Shown one piece after another: positions 54,501 through 62,015 of a stretch of 64,000 nt of DNA. The DNA is from an uncultured Chloroflexales bacterium (GTDB taxonomy: Bacteria > Chloroflexota > Chloroflexia > Chloroflexales > Chloroflexaceae), in assembly GCA_937902315.1 (NCBI GenBank), contig CALGUG010000039.1:1-64000 (forward strand), given 5' to 3'. Numbering within the stretch: position 1 is the stretch's first letter; each line of letters opens with the position of its first letter. The notes beneath the pieces were generated by a model. That model saw only the letters and a list, made by a program, of their open reading frames with translations, had not been told where the DNA came from and searched no databases. Both the position numbers and the translations under genes were made by a program.

Positions 54501-55201
54501 CGATTCAGCAGATGCGCGAACGGATCGCGCGTTTGGGCAATGTGAACCCGCTTGCGCTGGAGGAATACGAAGAGGCCAGTGAGCGCCAAGCCTTCCTGAC
54601 CGCTCAGCTCGACGACCTGCGCCGCGCCCAGCACTCGCTGCGCGAGCTGATCGCCGAGCTCGATGAGGCTATGGCCGAACGCTTCCTCACAACTTTTGAG
54701 GCTGTGGCGGTCGAGTTCGAGCGCAGCTTCACCCAACTGTTCGGGGGCGGCACGGCTCAGTTGCGGCTGGTGCGCGAAGGCGACGACTCTCAGGAGGCCA
54801 ACAACGGCCACTCGGCCAACGGCGCCTTCGACTTCGACAAGCGCCCTGTGACGGGCGTCGAGATCATCGCCCGCCCTCCGGGCAAGCGTTCGCAGAACAT
54901 TTCGCTCTTGAGCGGCGGCGAGCGTACCCTGACGGCGGCTGCTCTGCTGCTGGCGATCTTGCGCGTTAACCCGAGCCCGTTCTGTATCCTCGACGAGATG
55001 GATGCGGCCCTCGACGAGTCGAATGTGGGGCGCTTCCGTGAGGCCCTGCTCGAGATGAGCGAGCGGACGCAGTTTATCGTGATCACCCACAATCGTGGCA
55101 CGATCGAGGCCGCCTCGACCTTGTACGGTATCTCGATGGGCGACGATAGCGCTTCGCGGGTGATCTCGCTCAAACTAGAGGAATTAGTTGAGCAGGATTG
55201 A
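51587..55201 (+). CDS. smc: Chromosome segregation ATPase SMC
   Basis: A 1,204-residue SMC that compacts and helps segregate the chromosome with ScpA and ScpB. Walker A GPNGSGKSN (about 31-39) and the N-terminal ATPase half are followed by a long coiled coil rich in Glu, Gln, Arg and Ala. The hinge (about residues 505-660, with VLVSSIIRTPPELETAIEVA and GGSVTGGAQTRESG) precedes the second coiled coil. The C-terminal LLSGGERTLTAAALLLAIL, Walker B FCILDEMDAALDE and the H-loop complete the head. The start is GTG at 51587 with GAGAGGGG upstream. It is monocistronic. Confidence 0.97.
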   Translation: MHLKRLEIQGFKTFASRTVIDFRHGVTAIVGPNGSGKSNISDAVRWVMGEQSFATLRCKRTEELLFSGGPRRAPAGLAEVSLTFDNSDRLLPLDFDEVTFTRRATRAGDNEYFINRAKVRLRDILEASEPLGGSYTIINQGLVDTALTLRPEERRRLFEDAAEIGSFEARKQETERRLRETDANMQRVVDVLSELEPRVRSLKRQAGQARQYRELGTELQGLLRLHYAALWRAAQESLRQALQQVGQSEQRLQAAREAQTASSAALREVRSSLRELRERLGGLHQTSSELHQQAEIAQRELAVSNERHAALARRAEESERSLQELTTRAEEASREYEQAQERLREAEALLQQRRELVEEREGALARQEAARRELAQTLKQAQDAAFKAATTLAQLHTRIEQLQQQRSQLEAERETLQLGLQQSETVLQQAKAQAEQAQQNYETARQQLESLQHEEETLRSGLEQLRRDRAAADEAVAAARRSLADVEARRDSLERLARSYAGVFAGVKAAMQWAERNNRPGFVLVSSIIRTPPELETAIEVALGSRLQHIVVERWEDAEAAIAELKRSNAGRATFMPLDSLRVSERPSSYQSRNADVLGVAVELVEFDEHYRVVVQQLLGRTLVVRDLPTARLELRQLGSGWVIVTLGGEQVNTGGSVTGGAQTRESGALRRERELRELPQQVAAAQQRVKELEQAQKQVVEQLSQAEQRLRQFEAQRRETQRNAESLRNALNSAQRAVERAEQDLNWQRSRVANANNNLQALEAQATSLAESLAAAETAQAQAEAHLAEVRARQEAEAGADTLAQSELNTLRAELAAAQAEVNAGRTICNGLRQTLERVVRQRDESATRLAEAQRERDQIAPLRARLEQNHAELLAQIDLLRQDIGPAEEVLQEREQRQAELEAQEAELTAALLAQEAEYNRAVLEQQRALDRIETLKERAKSDQIDIEALEAELQNAEQSEQSDPPSAEAIQQMRERIARLGNVNPLALEEYEEASERQAFLTAQLDDLRRAQHSLRELIAELDEAMAERFLTTFEAVAVEFERSFTQLFGGGTAQLRLVREGDDSQEANNGHSANGAFDFDKRPVTGVEIIARPPGKRSQNISLLSGGERTLTAAALLLAILRVNPSPFCILDEMDAALDESNVGRFREALLEMSERTQFIVITHNRGTIEAASTLYGISMGDDSASRVISLKLEELVEQD

Positions 55202-55304
55202 TTTGTTCACCACGCACTGATCGTTTTGCTCACCACACGAGGCACGGAGGCACTGAGCCATCAAAACCCTACCCTGCTCTTCGGCAAGTGTGGAGAGCCT
55301 AGCG

Positions 55305-55345
55305 TAGACCTGTCAGCTGGGCGCAGCGCCCAGCTGACAGGTCTA
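55305..55345. repeat. 41-bp perfect palindrome (family E-like)
   Basis: Two 20-bp arms, TAGACCTGTCAGCTGGGCGC and its exact complement, meet at a single central A. The AGACCTGTCAG/CTGACAGGTCT ends resemble the AACCTG-type hairpins at 55386 and 18234. Confidence 0.92.
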
Positions 55346-55355
55346 GGACGCTTCT

Positions 55356-55384
55356 CGTGCCCTGAGCCTGTCGAAGGGTGGCTA
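55356..55384. repeat. Family C hairpin, copy 4
   Basis: GCCCTGAGCCTGTCGAAGGGTGGC, with shorter arms than the other copies. Confidence 0.65.
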
Positions 55385-55385
55385 G

Positions 55386-55535
55386 CGCTTTGAAACCTGT
55401 CAGTTGCGAAACTGCTGAAAGGTTGGAGGTTAGGACTTCAATCTGCCAATCCTGCCCTTAAGCACACAAACCGTTCCCATCCAAAACGTTCTAACCAGTA
55501 ACCTGTCCGGTGCTTGCACCGTAAAGGTTTTATAC
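55386..55535. repeat. Two family E hairpins
   Basis: AACCTGTCAG ... CTGCTGAAAGGTT near 55390 and AACCTGTCCGGTGCTTGCAC ... AAAGGTTTTATACC near 55499. The second, like the copy at 18006, ends with ATACC. Confidence 0.6.
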
Positions 55536-55608
55536 CTGAGCTGCAGGCTCTTTGGGCTTGTCGTGGAAGCTTCGTCGGGAGATAGCAGCCTCTGTGGTGG
55601 GGAAGGAA

Positions 55609-55667
55609 GTTGATAGCCGAAGGCGGACGCGCTAGAAGCCAGATTGCGCGTACAACCCTCTCCGCCT
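55609..55667 (+). repeat. Family A repeat, copy 13
   Basis: TGATAGCCGAAGGCGGACGC GCTAGAAGCC, then an unusual middle (AGATTGCGCGTACAACC) before CTCTCCGCC. Confidence 0.82.
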
Positions 55668-55680
55668 GATGAATGAAATA

Positions 55681-55723
55681 GGCCCATTCGTGCCCTTCGA
55701 CAAGCTCAGGGTGCGAATGGGCC
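55681..55723. terminator. Family C hairpin with extended stem
   Basis: GGCCCATTCGTGCCC and GGGTGCGAATGGGCC pair almost perfectly around TTCGACAAGCTCA. It lies 29 bp downstream of the MBL hydrolase stop (minus strand) and probably ends that transcript, so a dispersed repeat has become the core of a terminator. Confidence 0.65.
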
Positions 55724-55751
55724 TACTGTGTATGAGCGAGGTTGTTTGTTG

Positions 55752-56633
55752 CTACCAGATGCTGGCGACGGTCGGCAGGCGAATGCCAGCCAAGAACGAG
55801 TCGACCATATCGATATGCTCGCTATTGAGCGGCTGTTTGAGCGCTTTGGGCACTAGGGCCAAAATGTCTTCGCGCTCTTCGCTGTTGGCCGCGACGATAT
55901 CGCCGATCGTCACAAGGGTCTCGGCTTGGCGCAGAAACTCTTCGCGGGTCATGGGCTCGTTATCGTGCGATCCGATGTAATAGTCGGCGTCGTAGCTCTT
56001 GAGCTTCTCTAAGAGCGGGTAGAGCAGCCCGCGCGTGAGCCGATAAGGCCCGTGGTAGATATCGTCGTAGAGCGCGTCGCCCACAAAGACCACACGCTCT
56101 TCTGGCACAAAAACCACGCTCGAGTCGTGGGCGTGATCGCCGCCGATATGCTCGATCACGCAGTTGATATCTCCTAACGAGAGCGTGATGCTGCCCGTGA
56201 AGCTGATATCGGGGATGCGCAACGGCAGATTGCTGCGTTCTGGCAGCTCGCGCTTGATCATATCGCGGCAGAAAGCCGTTTCGCTGCCCCGCGCAACCCG
56301 AGCGTCGAGGGCGCGGTCGCTCCAGTCGAGCTGAGCTAGAATGCGCACGATCCGTTGGGTTTCGATCGATGCGAAGGTTGGGATCTGAAAGACCGACGAT
56401 CCAAAGACATGATCCCAATGCCAATGGGTCAACAACGCAAAGGAGGGATGCGGGATCTGGTGCTCGTCGAGTGCGCTAAGCAAACTCTTGGCGTGGGCTG
56501 GCGAGTTGCCACTATCGACGACCAAGCAGTGCTGGCTGCCGTGAATCACGCCAAGTATAGGCCGGTCAACGCTCTGATCGGGCGAGAGCCAAGCAATATG
56601 TGGTGTGAGATGATGAAGAGTATGCCTGCCCAT
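55752..56633 (-). CDS. MBL-fold metallo-hydrolase
   Basis: A 293-residue metallo-beta-lactamase-fold hydrolase. The metal motif HWHWDH (His70, His72, Asp74, His75), the later IGGDHAHDS and VVFVGDALYDD and the final SHDNEP supply the two-metal site. GGAGG eight bases before the ATG at 56633 fixes the start. It lies 14 bp after the hydroxyacid dehydrogenase gene, so they are co-transcribed. The substrate is unknown; a lactone or thioester linked to the neighbour's hydroxyacid is a guess. Confidence 0.88.
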   Translation of the reverse strand: MGRHTLHHLTPHIAWLSPDQSVDRPILGVIHGSQHCLVVDSGNSPAHAKSLLSALDEHQIPHPSFALLTHWHWDHVFGSSVFQIPTFASIETQRIVRILAQLDWSDRALDARVARGSETAFCRDMIKRELPERSNLPLRIPDISFTGSITLSLGDINCVIEHIGGDHAHDSSVVFVPEERVVFVGDALYDDIYHGPYRLTRGLLYPLLEKLKSYDADYYIGSHDNEPMTREEFLRQAETLVTIGDIVAANSEEREDILALVPKALKQPLNSEHIDMVDSFLAGIRLPTVASIW

Positions 56634-56647
56634 ACAGATTCCCTCCG

Positions 56648-57667
56648 TTAGGCCATAGTTTCCCAGCGAGCGAGCGTAACTTGGTGTTGAAGCGCTTGAT
56701 TGGCAAGAAAACGCTGCACCTCTGCCAGGGTGATCGCCGATTGACGCAGGCGCGCTTCGCGTGTGACGGCGGCGATATGTGGCAAAACAATACAATTGCT
56801 AAGCTTGAAGAAGGGCGAATCGATCGGAAGCGGCTCGTTGGGATCGGTGACATCGAGCAGGGCGCTGATGCGACCGCTCTGCAGTTCGGCCAGCAGCGCG
56901 TCGTGGTCGATCAAGCGGCCTCGCGCCGTGTTGACAAAGAGTGCGCCGTCGCGCATAGCGGCGAACTGCTCTTTGCCCAGCATGCCGATGGTTTGTTCGG
57001 TGACGGGCGCGTGCAGCGAGACGATATCGCTTTCGCGCAGCAGGGTTTCGAGCGAGACCAGTTCGGCACCAAACTGAGTGGCGCTTTCGGGCGTGCAGAA
57101 AGGATCGTATAGCAAGATCTTGACGCCGAAGGGTGCCAGCAAGGGCATAACTCGTCTGCCGATCGCGCTGGCTGCGATGATTCCGACCGTGCTGCCGCGC
57201 AGTTCGTGGGCTGCTTGCGGCGCTAAACGACGATCGCCTTGCTTGAAACGTTCGTACATCTGGAAGGCTTGGCGGCGTGCCATGATGATTGCCCCGACGG
57301 TGAATTCGGCTACCGCTTCTGCCAGCGAATCATTGGCGTGGGTCACGATCAGGCCGCGTGCGAGCGCCACTTTGGGCAGCAGATATTTGACCGTGCCTGC
57401 GCTATGAACAACCAGACGCAACGGCGAGCTTTCGGGCGTCCAGTTTTGCAGCATGCTCAAATGCGGTGTGCCCCAGCCAGTGATCAACACTTGAGCGCGG
57501 CTGATCGCCTCTTCGATCGCCTCAAGTGTGGGGTTGCCGCTTCCCTGCCAGCGTTCGAGCTGTGCCACTTGTTCGAGCTGCTGAAGGTAGCTCTCTAACT
57601 CCAGCTCTTCGATAATCTCGCGGGAGAGGGCAACATAGACTATGGGAAGATGCTCTGTGTTTGGCAA
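56648..57667 (-). CDS. D-2-hydroxyacid dehydrogenase family protein
   Basis: A 339-residue NAD-dependent dehydrogenase of the SerA/GyaR superfamily. The catalytic Arg lies in VNTARGRLID, the acidic partner in DVTDPNEP and the His in LPHIAAVT. The dinucleotide loop reads VGIIAASAIGRRV where GxGxxG is usual, so the first two glycines are Ala and Ser. Related family members have GASxxG here, so activity may persist. It is followed by the MBL hydrolase gene in the same operon. Confidence 0.85.
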   Translation of the reverse strand: MPNTEHLPIVYVALSREIIEELELESYLQQLEQVAQLERWQGSGNPTLEAIEEAISRAQVLITGWGTPHLSMLQNWTPESSPLRLVVHSAGTVKYLLPKVALARGLIVTHANDSLAEAVAEFTVGAIIMARRQAFQMYERFKQGDRRLAPQAAHELRGSTVGIIAASAIGRRVMPLLAPFGVKILLYDPFCTPESATQFGAELVSLETLLRESDIVSLHAPVTEQTIGMLGKEQFAAMRDGALFVNTARGRLIDHDALLAELQSGRISALLDVTDPNEPLPIDSPFFKLSNCIVLPHIAAVTREARLRQSAITLAEVQRFLANQALQHQVTLARWETMA

Positions 57668-57988
57668 GACGCAACCTGCTTTCTACTTGTCGAGTGCAAT
57701 CACTGCATTGCGAAGTATAACAAAGAATTCTAGAAATAATACATGCTTTTGCAAGCCTCAAAACAGTCAATTCTCCATACGTTTAATCGCTTCAGCGCTC
57801 TGGCGGATACCTCCCCTCCTTGCATGCAGTCCTTAGCGCGTCCGCCTACGGCTACCAGCATCCCGCCCTACCATTCGGCTTGTTGGCTGTGTGGAAAGAC
57901 CCTCCCAAATACGATAACGCTACAGCTCGCCATACATGAAAACGAAAAGTCGGGGAAAGAATAGTCAAGTTCCACTCTGCCGAAGGCC
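57668..57988. other. Gene-free repeat stretch
   Basis: It holds one family A copy and a truncated family B element that leads into the terminator at 57989. I see no gene and no clear promoter for the dehydrogenase. Confidence 0.5.
57801..57857 (-). repeat. Family A repeat, copy 14
   Basis: GGCGGATACC ... TGCAGTCCTTAGCGCG TCCGCC TACGGCTACCAGCA; the CCATTCGG segment is lost. Confidence 0.78.
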
Positions 57989-57994
57989 AAAAAT
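57904..57994 (-). repeat. Truncated family B element
   Basis: CCAAATACGATAACG at one end, then the shared GGGGAAAGAATAGTCAAGT and CACTCTGCCGAAGGCCAAA. The other inverted end is missing; the element stops in the A-run of the adjoining terminator. Confidence 0.7.
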
Positions 57995-58027
57995 AGGCGA
58001 GGCCCTTCGTCAGAAGGGCCTCGCCTA
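57989..58027 (-). terminator. Terminator of the phytanoyl-CoA-dioxygenase-like gene
   Basis: TAGGCGAGGCCCTTC and GAAGGGCCTCGCCTA form a perfect 15-bp stem with a 4-nt loop. The T-run (minus strand) is formed at the junction with the truncated family B element. Confidence 0.94.
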
Positions 58028-58048
58028 GAGCGGCTATGAAGCGCTGGG

Positions 58049-58915
58049 CTAACAGGTCACATCTTTGCCTTCGCTGCCAAAGACTGCCAAACGCTCGCTC
58101 GGTTCGATGGTTGCCACGCTGGCGGGTTTGTAGTGGAATTGCAGTGCGCGGCGGCGCAGCGGCGAGCTGCTGGGCGGCGTGCCGTGGTGGATCAGACCGT
58201 GGAAGAGTAGCGCACCACCCGGCTTGAGCGGCACGGTCAGGGCGCGATGGGCGGCCACATCGGTATCGCAGATCTGCCAGTCGCGGCGCTTAAAGTGAAC
58301 AACCGGGCCTGCTGTGTGCGATCCCGAGATCACAAACATACAGCCGTTTTCGGGCAGTGCTTCGTCGAGTGCGATCCAGATGCCGACCACCGTCGTTTCG
58401 GGCGGAAGGTTAAAGTAGGCGTTGTCTTGGTGCCAAGGCTTCTCACGACCGATGAGCGGTGGTTTGAGCAGGGCTTGATCTTGGAAGAGTTCCGGCTCGT
58501 CTTGCATAATCCGTCTGATCACATCGAGTACTTTGGGGTGCCGGGTTAGTGCTGCTAGACGCGGCTCGCTATCAGCCATCTTCCAGAGCTTACGAACAGC
58601 ATCGATGCGCTTTTCGGGCGTAAGGGTGTGCAAAATCTGGCGTGCGCCTTTTTCGTATTGAATGCCGCGATAGTTGGGATATTTGCCCTCGATAAGATCG
58701 TGTAGGCCGCGCAGGCCCGATTCAACCTCTTCTTGGGTGAAGGCTTCATGCACGACTAAAAAACCATCACGGTGGAAACGAGCGATCTGCTCGTCGTCGA
58801 TATCCTCGAAATGTCGTACACCAGTAGCAGCTTCTTTGACTTGATACAGATCAGGAGGACAATCGCCGCCCTCTTCGGTATCGAAGCTCGCCAGTTCAAG
58901 TGCGTCTGCAGTCAT
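58049..58915 (-). CDS. Phytanoyl-CoA dioxygenase family protein
   Basis: A 288-residue Fe(II)/2-oxoglutarate oxygenase. The iron facial triad is WHQDNAYF (His, Asp) and the distal His in FHGLIHHG; RRRALQFHY supplies the 2-oxoglutarate Arg. GTHTAG-like ISGSHTAGP is typical of PhyH-family enzymes, which hydroxylate diverse small molecules. The ATG at 58915 follows AGGAGAAG. The AraC gene lies 108 bp upstream on the same strand and may regulate it. The substrate is unknown. Confidence 0.88.
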   Translation of the reverse strand: MTADALELASFDTEEGGDCPPDLYQVKEAATGVRHFEDIDDEQIARFHRDGFLVVHEAFTQEEVESGLRGLHDLIEGKYPNYRGIQYEKGARQILHTLTPEKRIDAVRKLWKMADSEPRLAALTRHPKVLDVIRRIMQDEPELFQDQALLKPPLIGREKPWHQDNAYFNLPPETTVVGIWIALDEALPENGCMFVISGSHTAGPVVHFKRRDWQICDTDVAAHRALTVPLKPGGALLFHGLIHHGTPPSSSPLRRRALQFHYKPASVATIEPSERLAVFGSEGKDVTC

Positions 58916-59023
58916 GATCTTCTCCTCTGTCACGACGGGGCCGTGCCTGTTATTTCACCAGAAAGGGCCGCCGATCACAATGACAGCAGATGACGTTTTT
59001 TTGCACTGACTCGTCTATATCGC

Positions 59024-59875
59024 TTAGGGTCTGCGATTGCGAATCTGCAGCGGCGAGAGGCCGTAATGCTGCTTGCATTGGCGGCTGAACAGATAGACAT
59101 CTTCATAACCGAGGGCTTGAGCGATCAGACCGATCGGCATATTCGTCTCTTCCAGCAAAGTGCGAGCGCGCGCTAAACGGGCCTGAAGCGCGAAACTGCG
59201 ATAATTCATACCAGTCTCTTGCGAAAAGAGGCGGCTGAAGTAGCTAGGCGCCAAGCCGACCGACTCGGCGGCCTCTTCGAGCGTAAGGCGTCGTTCGGGC
59301 TGGCTGTGTAATTGGCTCACAATCTGTTCGATGCGCGGATCGTGTTGGGGCACGTGCCAGCCCTGATTCGCGGCGGCTTGGCGGTAGATCGTTACAAGGC
59401 ATTGATGCAGCAGATGACGGGCTTCGGTCTGAGCCAAGGGCTGGTTGCCTTCGATCAAGCGAATCACTTGGTAGAGCTGCGGCTCGATCATCAGCAGATC
59501 GTGAAAGTGGATGTGGCGTTGCGGCAACCAGCCGTGTTGAGCATCGGCGGGCGCTTTCAGATCGAAGTGCAAAAAGAGCACCCGCAAACGCTGGTTACTA
59601 TCTTGAGTGGCCCAGCCGCTGTCGCCCGGCCGCAAAAAGAAGAGGTCGCCAGCTTGAACGCTGTAGTGTTGATCGGCGATCGCGAGCTCGCCACGCCCGT
59701 CGAGCGCTAGCCACAGGTCGAAATCGCGCAGGCGCGGCTGCCAACTCCAGCCCGGCTCGCACTGCACCCGCCCACAGGCGCGCGAAAGCGCACTGATGCG
59801 AAGCTGATCGAGGACATGTGCTAGGTAGTCCCAGCCTTGGGCCTGTTGATAATCGATTTCGACCTTGAAATCCAT
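59024..59875 (-). CDS. AraC-family transcriptional regulator
   Basis: A 283-residue regulator. An N-terminal cupin-like ligand domain (SWQPRLRDFDLWLALDGRGEL ... FFLRPGDSGWA) precedes the two helix-turn-helices (LEEAAESVGLAPSYFSRLF and IGLIAQALGYEDVYLFSRQC) that close AraC proteins. GAGGT precedes the ATG. Position between the isomerase operon and the PhyH-like gene suggests it controls one or both in response to a sugar or its derivative. Confidence 0.92.
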   Translation of the reverse strand: MDFKVEIDYQQAQGWDYLAHVLDQLRISALSRACGRVQCEPGWSWQPRLRDFDLWLALDGRGELAIADQHYSVQAGDLFFLRPGDSGWATQDSNQRLRVLFLHFDLKAPADAQHGWLPQRHIHFHDLLMIEPQLYQVIRLIEGNQPLAQTEARHLLHQCLVTIYRQAAANQGWHVPQHDPRIEQIVSQLHSQPERRLTLEEAAESVGLAPSYFSRLFSQETGMNYRSFALQARLARARTLLEETNMPIGLIAQALGYEDVYLFSRQCKQHYGLSPLQIRNRRP

Positions 59876-59951
59876 GCCGACCTCTGCAATGAGTCTGCAC
59901 TAGTGTGTCTATATGACCGATTGTGTTGAAAAATTTACATAATTCAATCTG

Positions 59952-60773
59952 CTAGACACAGGTGAGGTAGCGTTCGCACATCAGATCAAGTACGCTGTTG
60001 TAGGGCATATTCCAAAGCGATTCGTTAAAGATCTCAACTTCGATAAAGCCGTTGTAGCCGGCCGCCTCGACAGCCGCTCGCAGACTACGGATATCGATCA
60101 CGCCGTCGCCCATCATGCCGCGTCCATTCAGCATATGGGGCGTGGGCACCAGCCAGTCGCAGACGTGGAAGCTGAAGATATGGCCCTTGGCGCGCTCGAT
60201 CTGCTCGAAGACCTTGGCATCCCACCAGACGTGGTAGACATCGATCACGACCCCTACGTTGGGCGAATTGAAGTGCTCGACCAGATCGAGCGCCTCGCCT
60301 AGCGAAGTGATCACCGAGCGATCTCCGGCGTACATGGGGTGGAGCGGTTCGATCCCGATCTTGACGCCCAGCTCTTGAGCCAGCGGCAGAATGGCCTCGA
60401 TCCCTTCGGCTACCATGCGGCGCGCCGCCCAGATATCGCGGTCGGGCGCGGGGCCACACACCATCACTAAGGTATCGGCTTGTAGCGCGGCGGCCTCTTC
60501 GACCGCTCGTTTGTTGTCTTCGATGCGGGCCAGACGCTCTTCGCGGGTGGCCGCCGGAAACATACCGCCCCGACAGAGTCCTGAGACATGCAATCCGGCA
60601 TCGCGCACGATTTTAGCCCCCAGCTGATTGCCAACTTCGGCCAGTTTGTGACGCCAAATGCTGATAGCTGGAATGCCTGCGCGGGCACAACCGTCGACAG
60701 CTTCTTTCAAGCTCCAGTATTGGGTGGTGGCTTGGTTCAAACTGAGGCGCGAAAGGTCGGTCAGTGTTTGCAT
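59952..60773 (-). CDS. Sugar phosphate isomerase/epimerase (TIM barrel)
   Basis: A 273-residue xylose isomerase-like TIM-barrel protein. Metal ligands can be read in GIEPLHPMY (Glu), GVVIDVYHVWWD (Asp, His), FHVCDW (His) and FIEVEIF (Glu). It lies 10 bp after the DUF993 gene and is the third gene of the Gfo/Idh-DUF993-isomerase operon. Typical partners epimerise or dehydrate keto-sugars made by the dehydrogenase. Confidence 0.88.
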   Translation of the reverse strand: MQTLTDLSRLSLNQATTQYWSLKEAVDGCARAGIPAISIWRHKLAEVGNQLGAKIVRDAGLHVSGLCRGGMFPAATREERLARIEDNKRAVEEAAALQADTLVMVCGPAPDRDIWAARRMVAEGIEAILPLAQELGVKIGIEPLHPMYAGDRSVITSLGEALDLVEHFNSPNVGVVIDVYHVWWDAKVFEQIERAKGHIFSFHVCDWLVPTPHMLNGRGMMGDGVIDIRSLRAAVEAAGYNGFIEVEIFNESLWNMPYNSVLDLMCERYLTCV

Positions 60774-60783
60774 AGGCCTGCTC

Positions 60784-61947
60784 CTACTTAATTCCAGCTA
60801 GGCTGAGAATAGGGCGGAAACGGGCGGCGGCCTGTTCAGGATCGCTTAGGACGCCCGCTTGGTCGGCCAGACGGAAGAGCTCGCTCAGGTGGATGATCGA
60901 GCGGGCGCTCTCTTGGCCACCCACCATGCGGAAGTGCTCTTGATGCCCGTTCAAATAGGCCAAAAAGACCACGCCGGTTTTGTAGTAGAAGGTCGGGCGC
61001 TGGAAGATATGGCGCGAGAGCGGCACGGTCGGTTCGAGCAGGCGGTTGTAGCTTTCGATATCGCCCTTATCGAGCGCTTGGAAGGCCGCCGAGGCCACCG
61101 GAGCGATCGGGTCGAAGATGCCCAGCAGAGCGTGGCTGTAGCCTTGCTCGTCGCCACGAATCAGCTCGGCAAAATTGAAGTCGTCGCCCGTGTACATCTT
61201 GACGTGGGCGGGCAGACGACGGCGCATGGTGATCTCGTGGGCGGCGTCGAGCAGCGAGATCTTGATGCCGTCGATCTTGTCGGCGTGCTCGTGGATCAAG
61301 CTCAAACAGGTCTCCATCGCGCTCGGGATCTCGTTCGAGCCCCAGTAGCCTTTCAGCGCCGGGTCGAACATATCGCCTAGCCAGTGCAGAATCACGGGCT
61401 GCGAGACTTGGCGCAGAATGTTGCCGTAAACCTTCAGATAGTCTTCGGGTCCGCGTGCCACAGCTGCTAGAGCGCGGCTAGCCATTAAAATGATGCGCCC
61501 GCCTTCGCCTTCAACAAAGCCGACCTGTTCGGCGTAGGCCTCTTCGACATCGGCCAGTGTCAGGCCCAGGCGCGGAGCGAGATGATCGGTGCCAGCGCCG
61601 CATGCAACGTGGCCTCCGTGCTGGCGCGCCTCTGCGATCGAGCGGCGAATCAGTTCTTTGGCGTTCTCCCAGTCGAGGCCCATGCCGCGCTGGGCGGTGT
61701 CCATAGCTTCGGCCACGGCGAAGCCGAGCGACCAAAGATGGCGGCGATAGGCTAGGGTTGCTTCCCAGTCGAGGGCGGGCGCGTCGACCGGAGTGACATC
61801 GGCCAAACTATCGGCAACTATGTGGGCGGCCGCGAACACGGTGCGGCTTGTGAAGGGGCCCGCAGGCTTGGGATAGCTGCGAGCGGGGCCGAGCCTGTAG
61901 TCGGAGAGACTACGGTCGGCGTTGGGGAGACGGATAGTGCTTGCCAT
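60784..61947 (-). CDS. DUF993 family protein
   Basis: A 387-residue protein whose motifs (GMGLDWENAKELI, GGHVACGAGTDHL, VILHWLGDMFDP, GIKISLLD, KMYTGDDFNF) match DUF993, a family related to dihydrodipicolinate synthase-type TIM barrels. The Lys in IKISLLD is in the position expected for a Schiff base, so an aldolase or dehydratase role is plausible. It lies between a Gfo/Idh/MocA dehydrogenase and a TIM-barrel isomerase, a recurring sugar-catabolism trio. GGAG precedes the ATG. Confidence 0.82.
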   Translation of the reverse strand: MASTIRLPNADRSLSDYRLGPARSYPKPAGPFTSRTVFAAAHIVADSLADVTPVDAPALDWEATLAYRRHLWSLGFAVAEAMDTAQRGMGLDWENAKELIRRSIAEARQHGGHVACGAGTDHLAPRLGLTLADVEEAYAEQVGFVEGEGGRIILMASRALAAVARGPEDYLKVYGNILRQVSQPVILHWLGDMFDPALKGYWGSNEIPSAMETCLSLIHEHADKIDGIKISLLDAAHEITMRRRLPAHVKMYTGDDFNFAELIRGDEQGYSHALLGIFDPIAPVASAAFQALDKGDIESYNRLLEPTVPLSRHIFQRPTFYYKTGVVFLAYLNGHQEHFRMVGGQESARSIIHLSELFRLADQAGVLSDPEQAAARFRPILSLAGIK

Positions 61948-62015
61948 GGATTGCTCCTCGTGCTAAACAGACGCGAGCTTCCCAAGCGCTTGAGAAGCTC
62001 GCAGATCAGAGAGAT

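Larger units (their letters stand above)
55202..55751. other. Repeat pile downstream of smc
   Basis: No gene is visible. In about 500 bp there are a perfect long palindrome, two family E-like hairpins, two family C hairpins and one family A copy. The second densest repeat region of the window. Confidence 0.75.

Noticed and set aside
500..57857. CRISPR-like interpretation of family A repeats
   Set aside because: Copies are scattered at kilobase distances in both orientations, with no regular spacers and no cas genes.
4913..59918. GTGTGTCTATATGAC present at 4914 and again near 59903
   Set aside because: A single 15-base match within 64 kb is expected by chance, and the flanks do not match.
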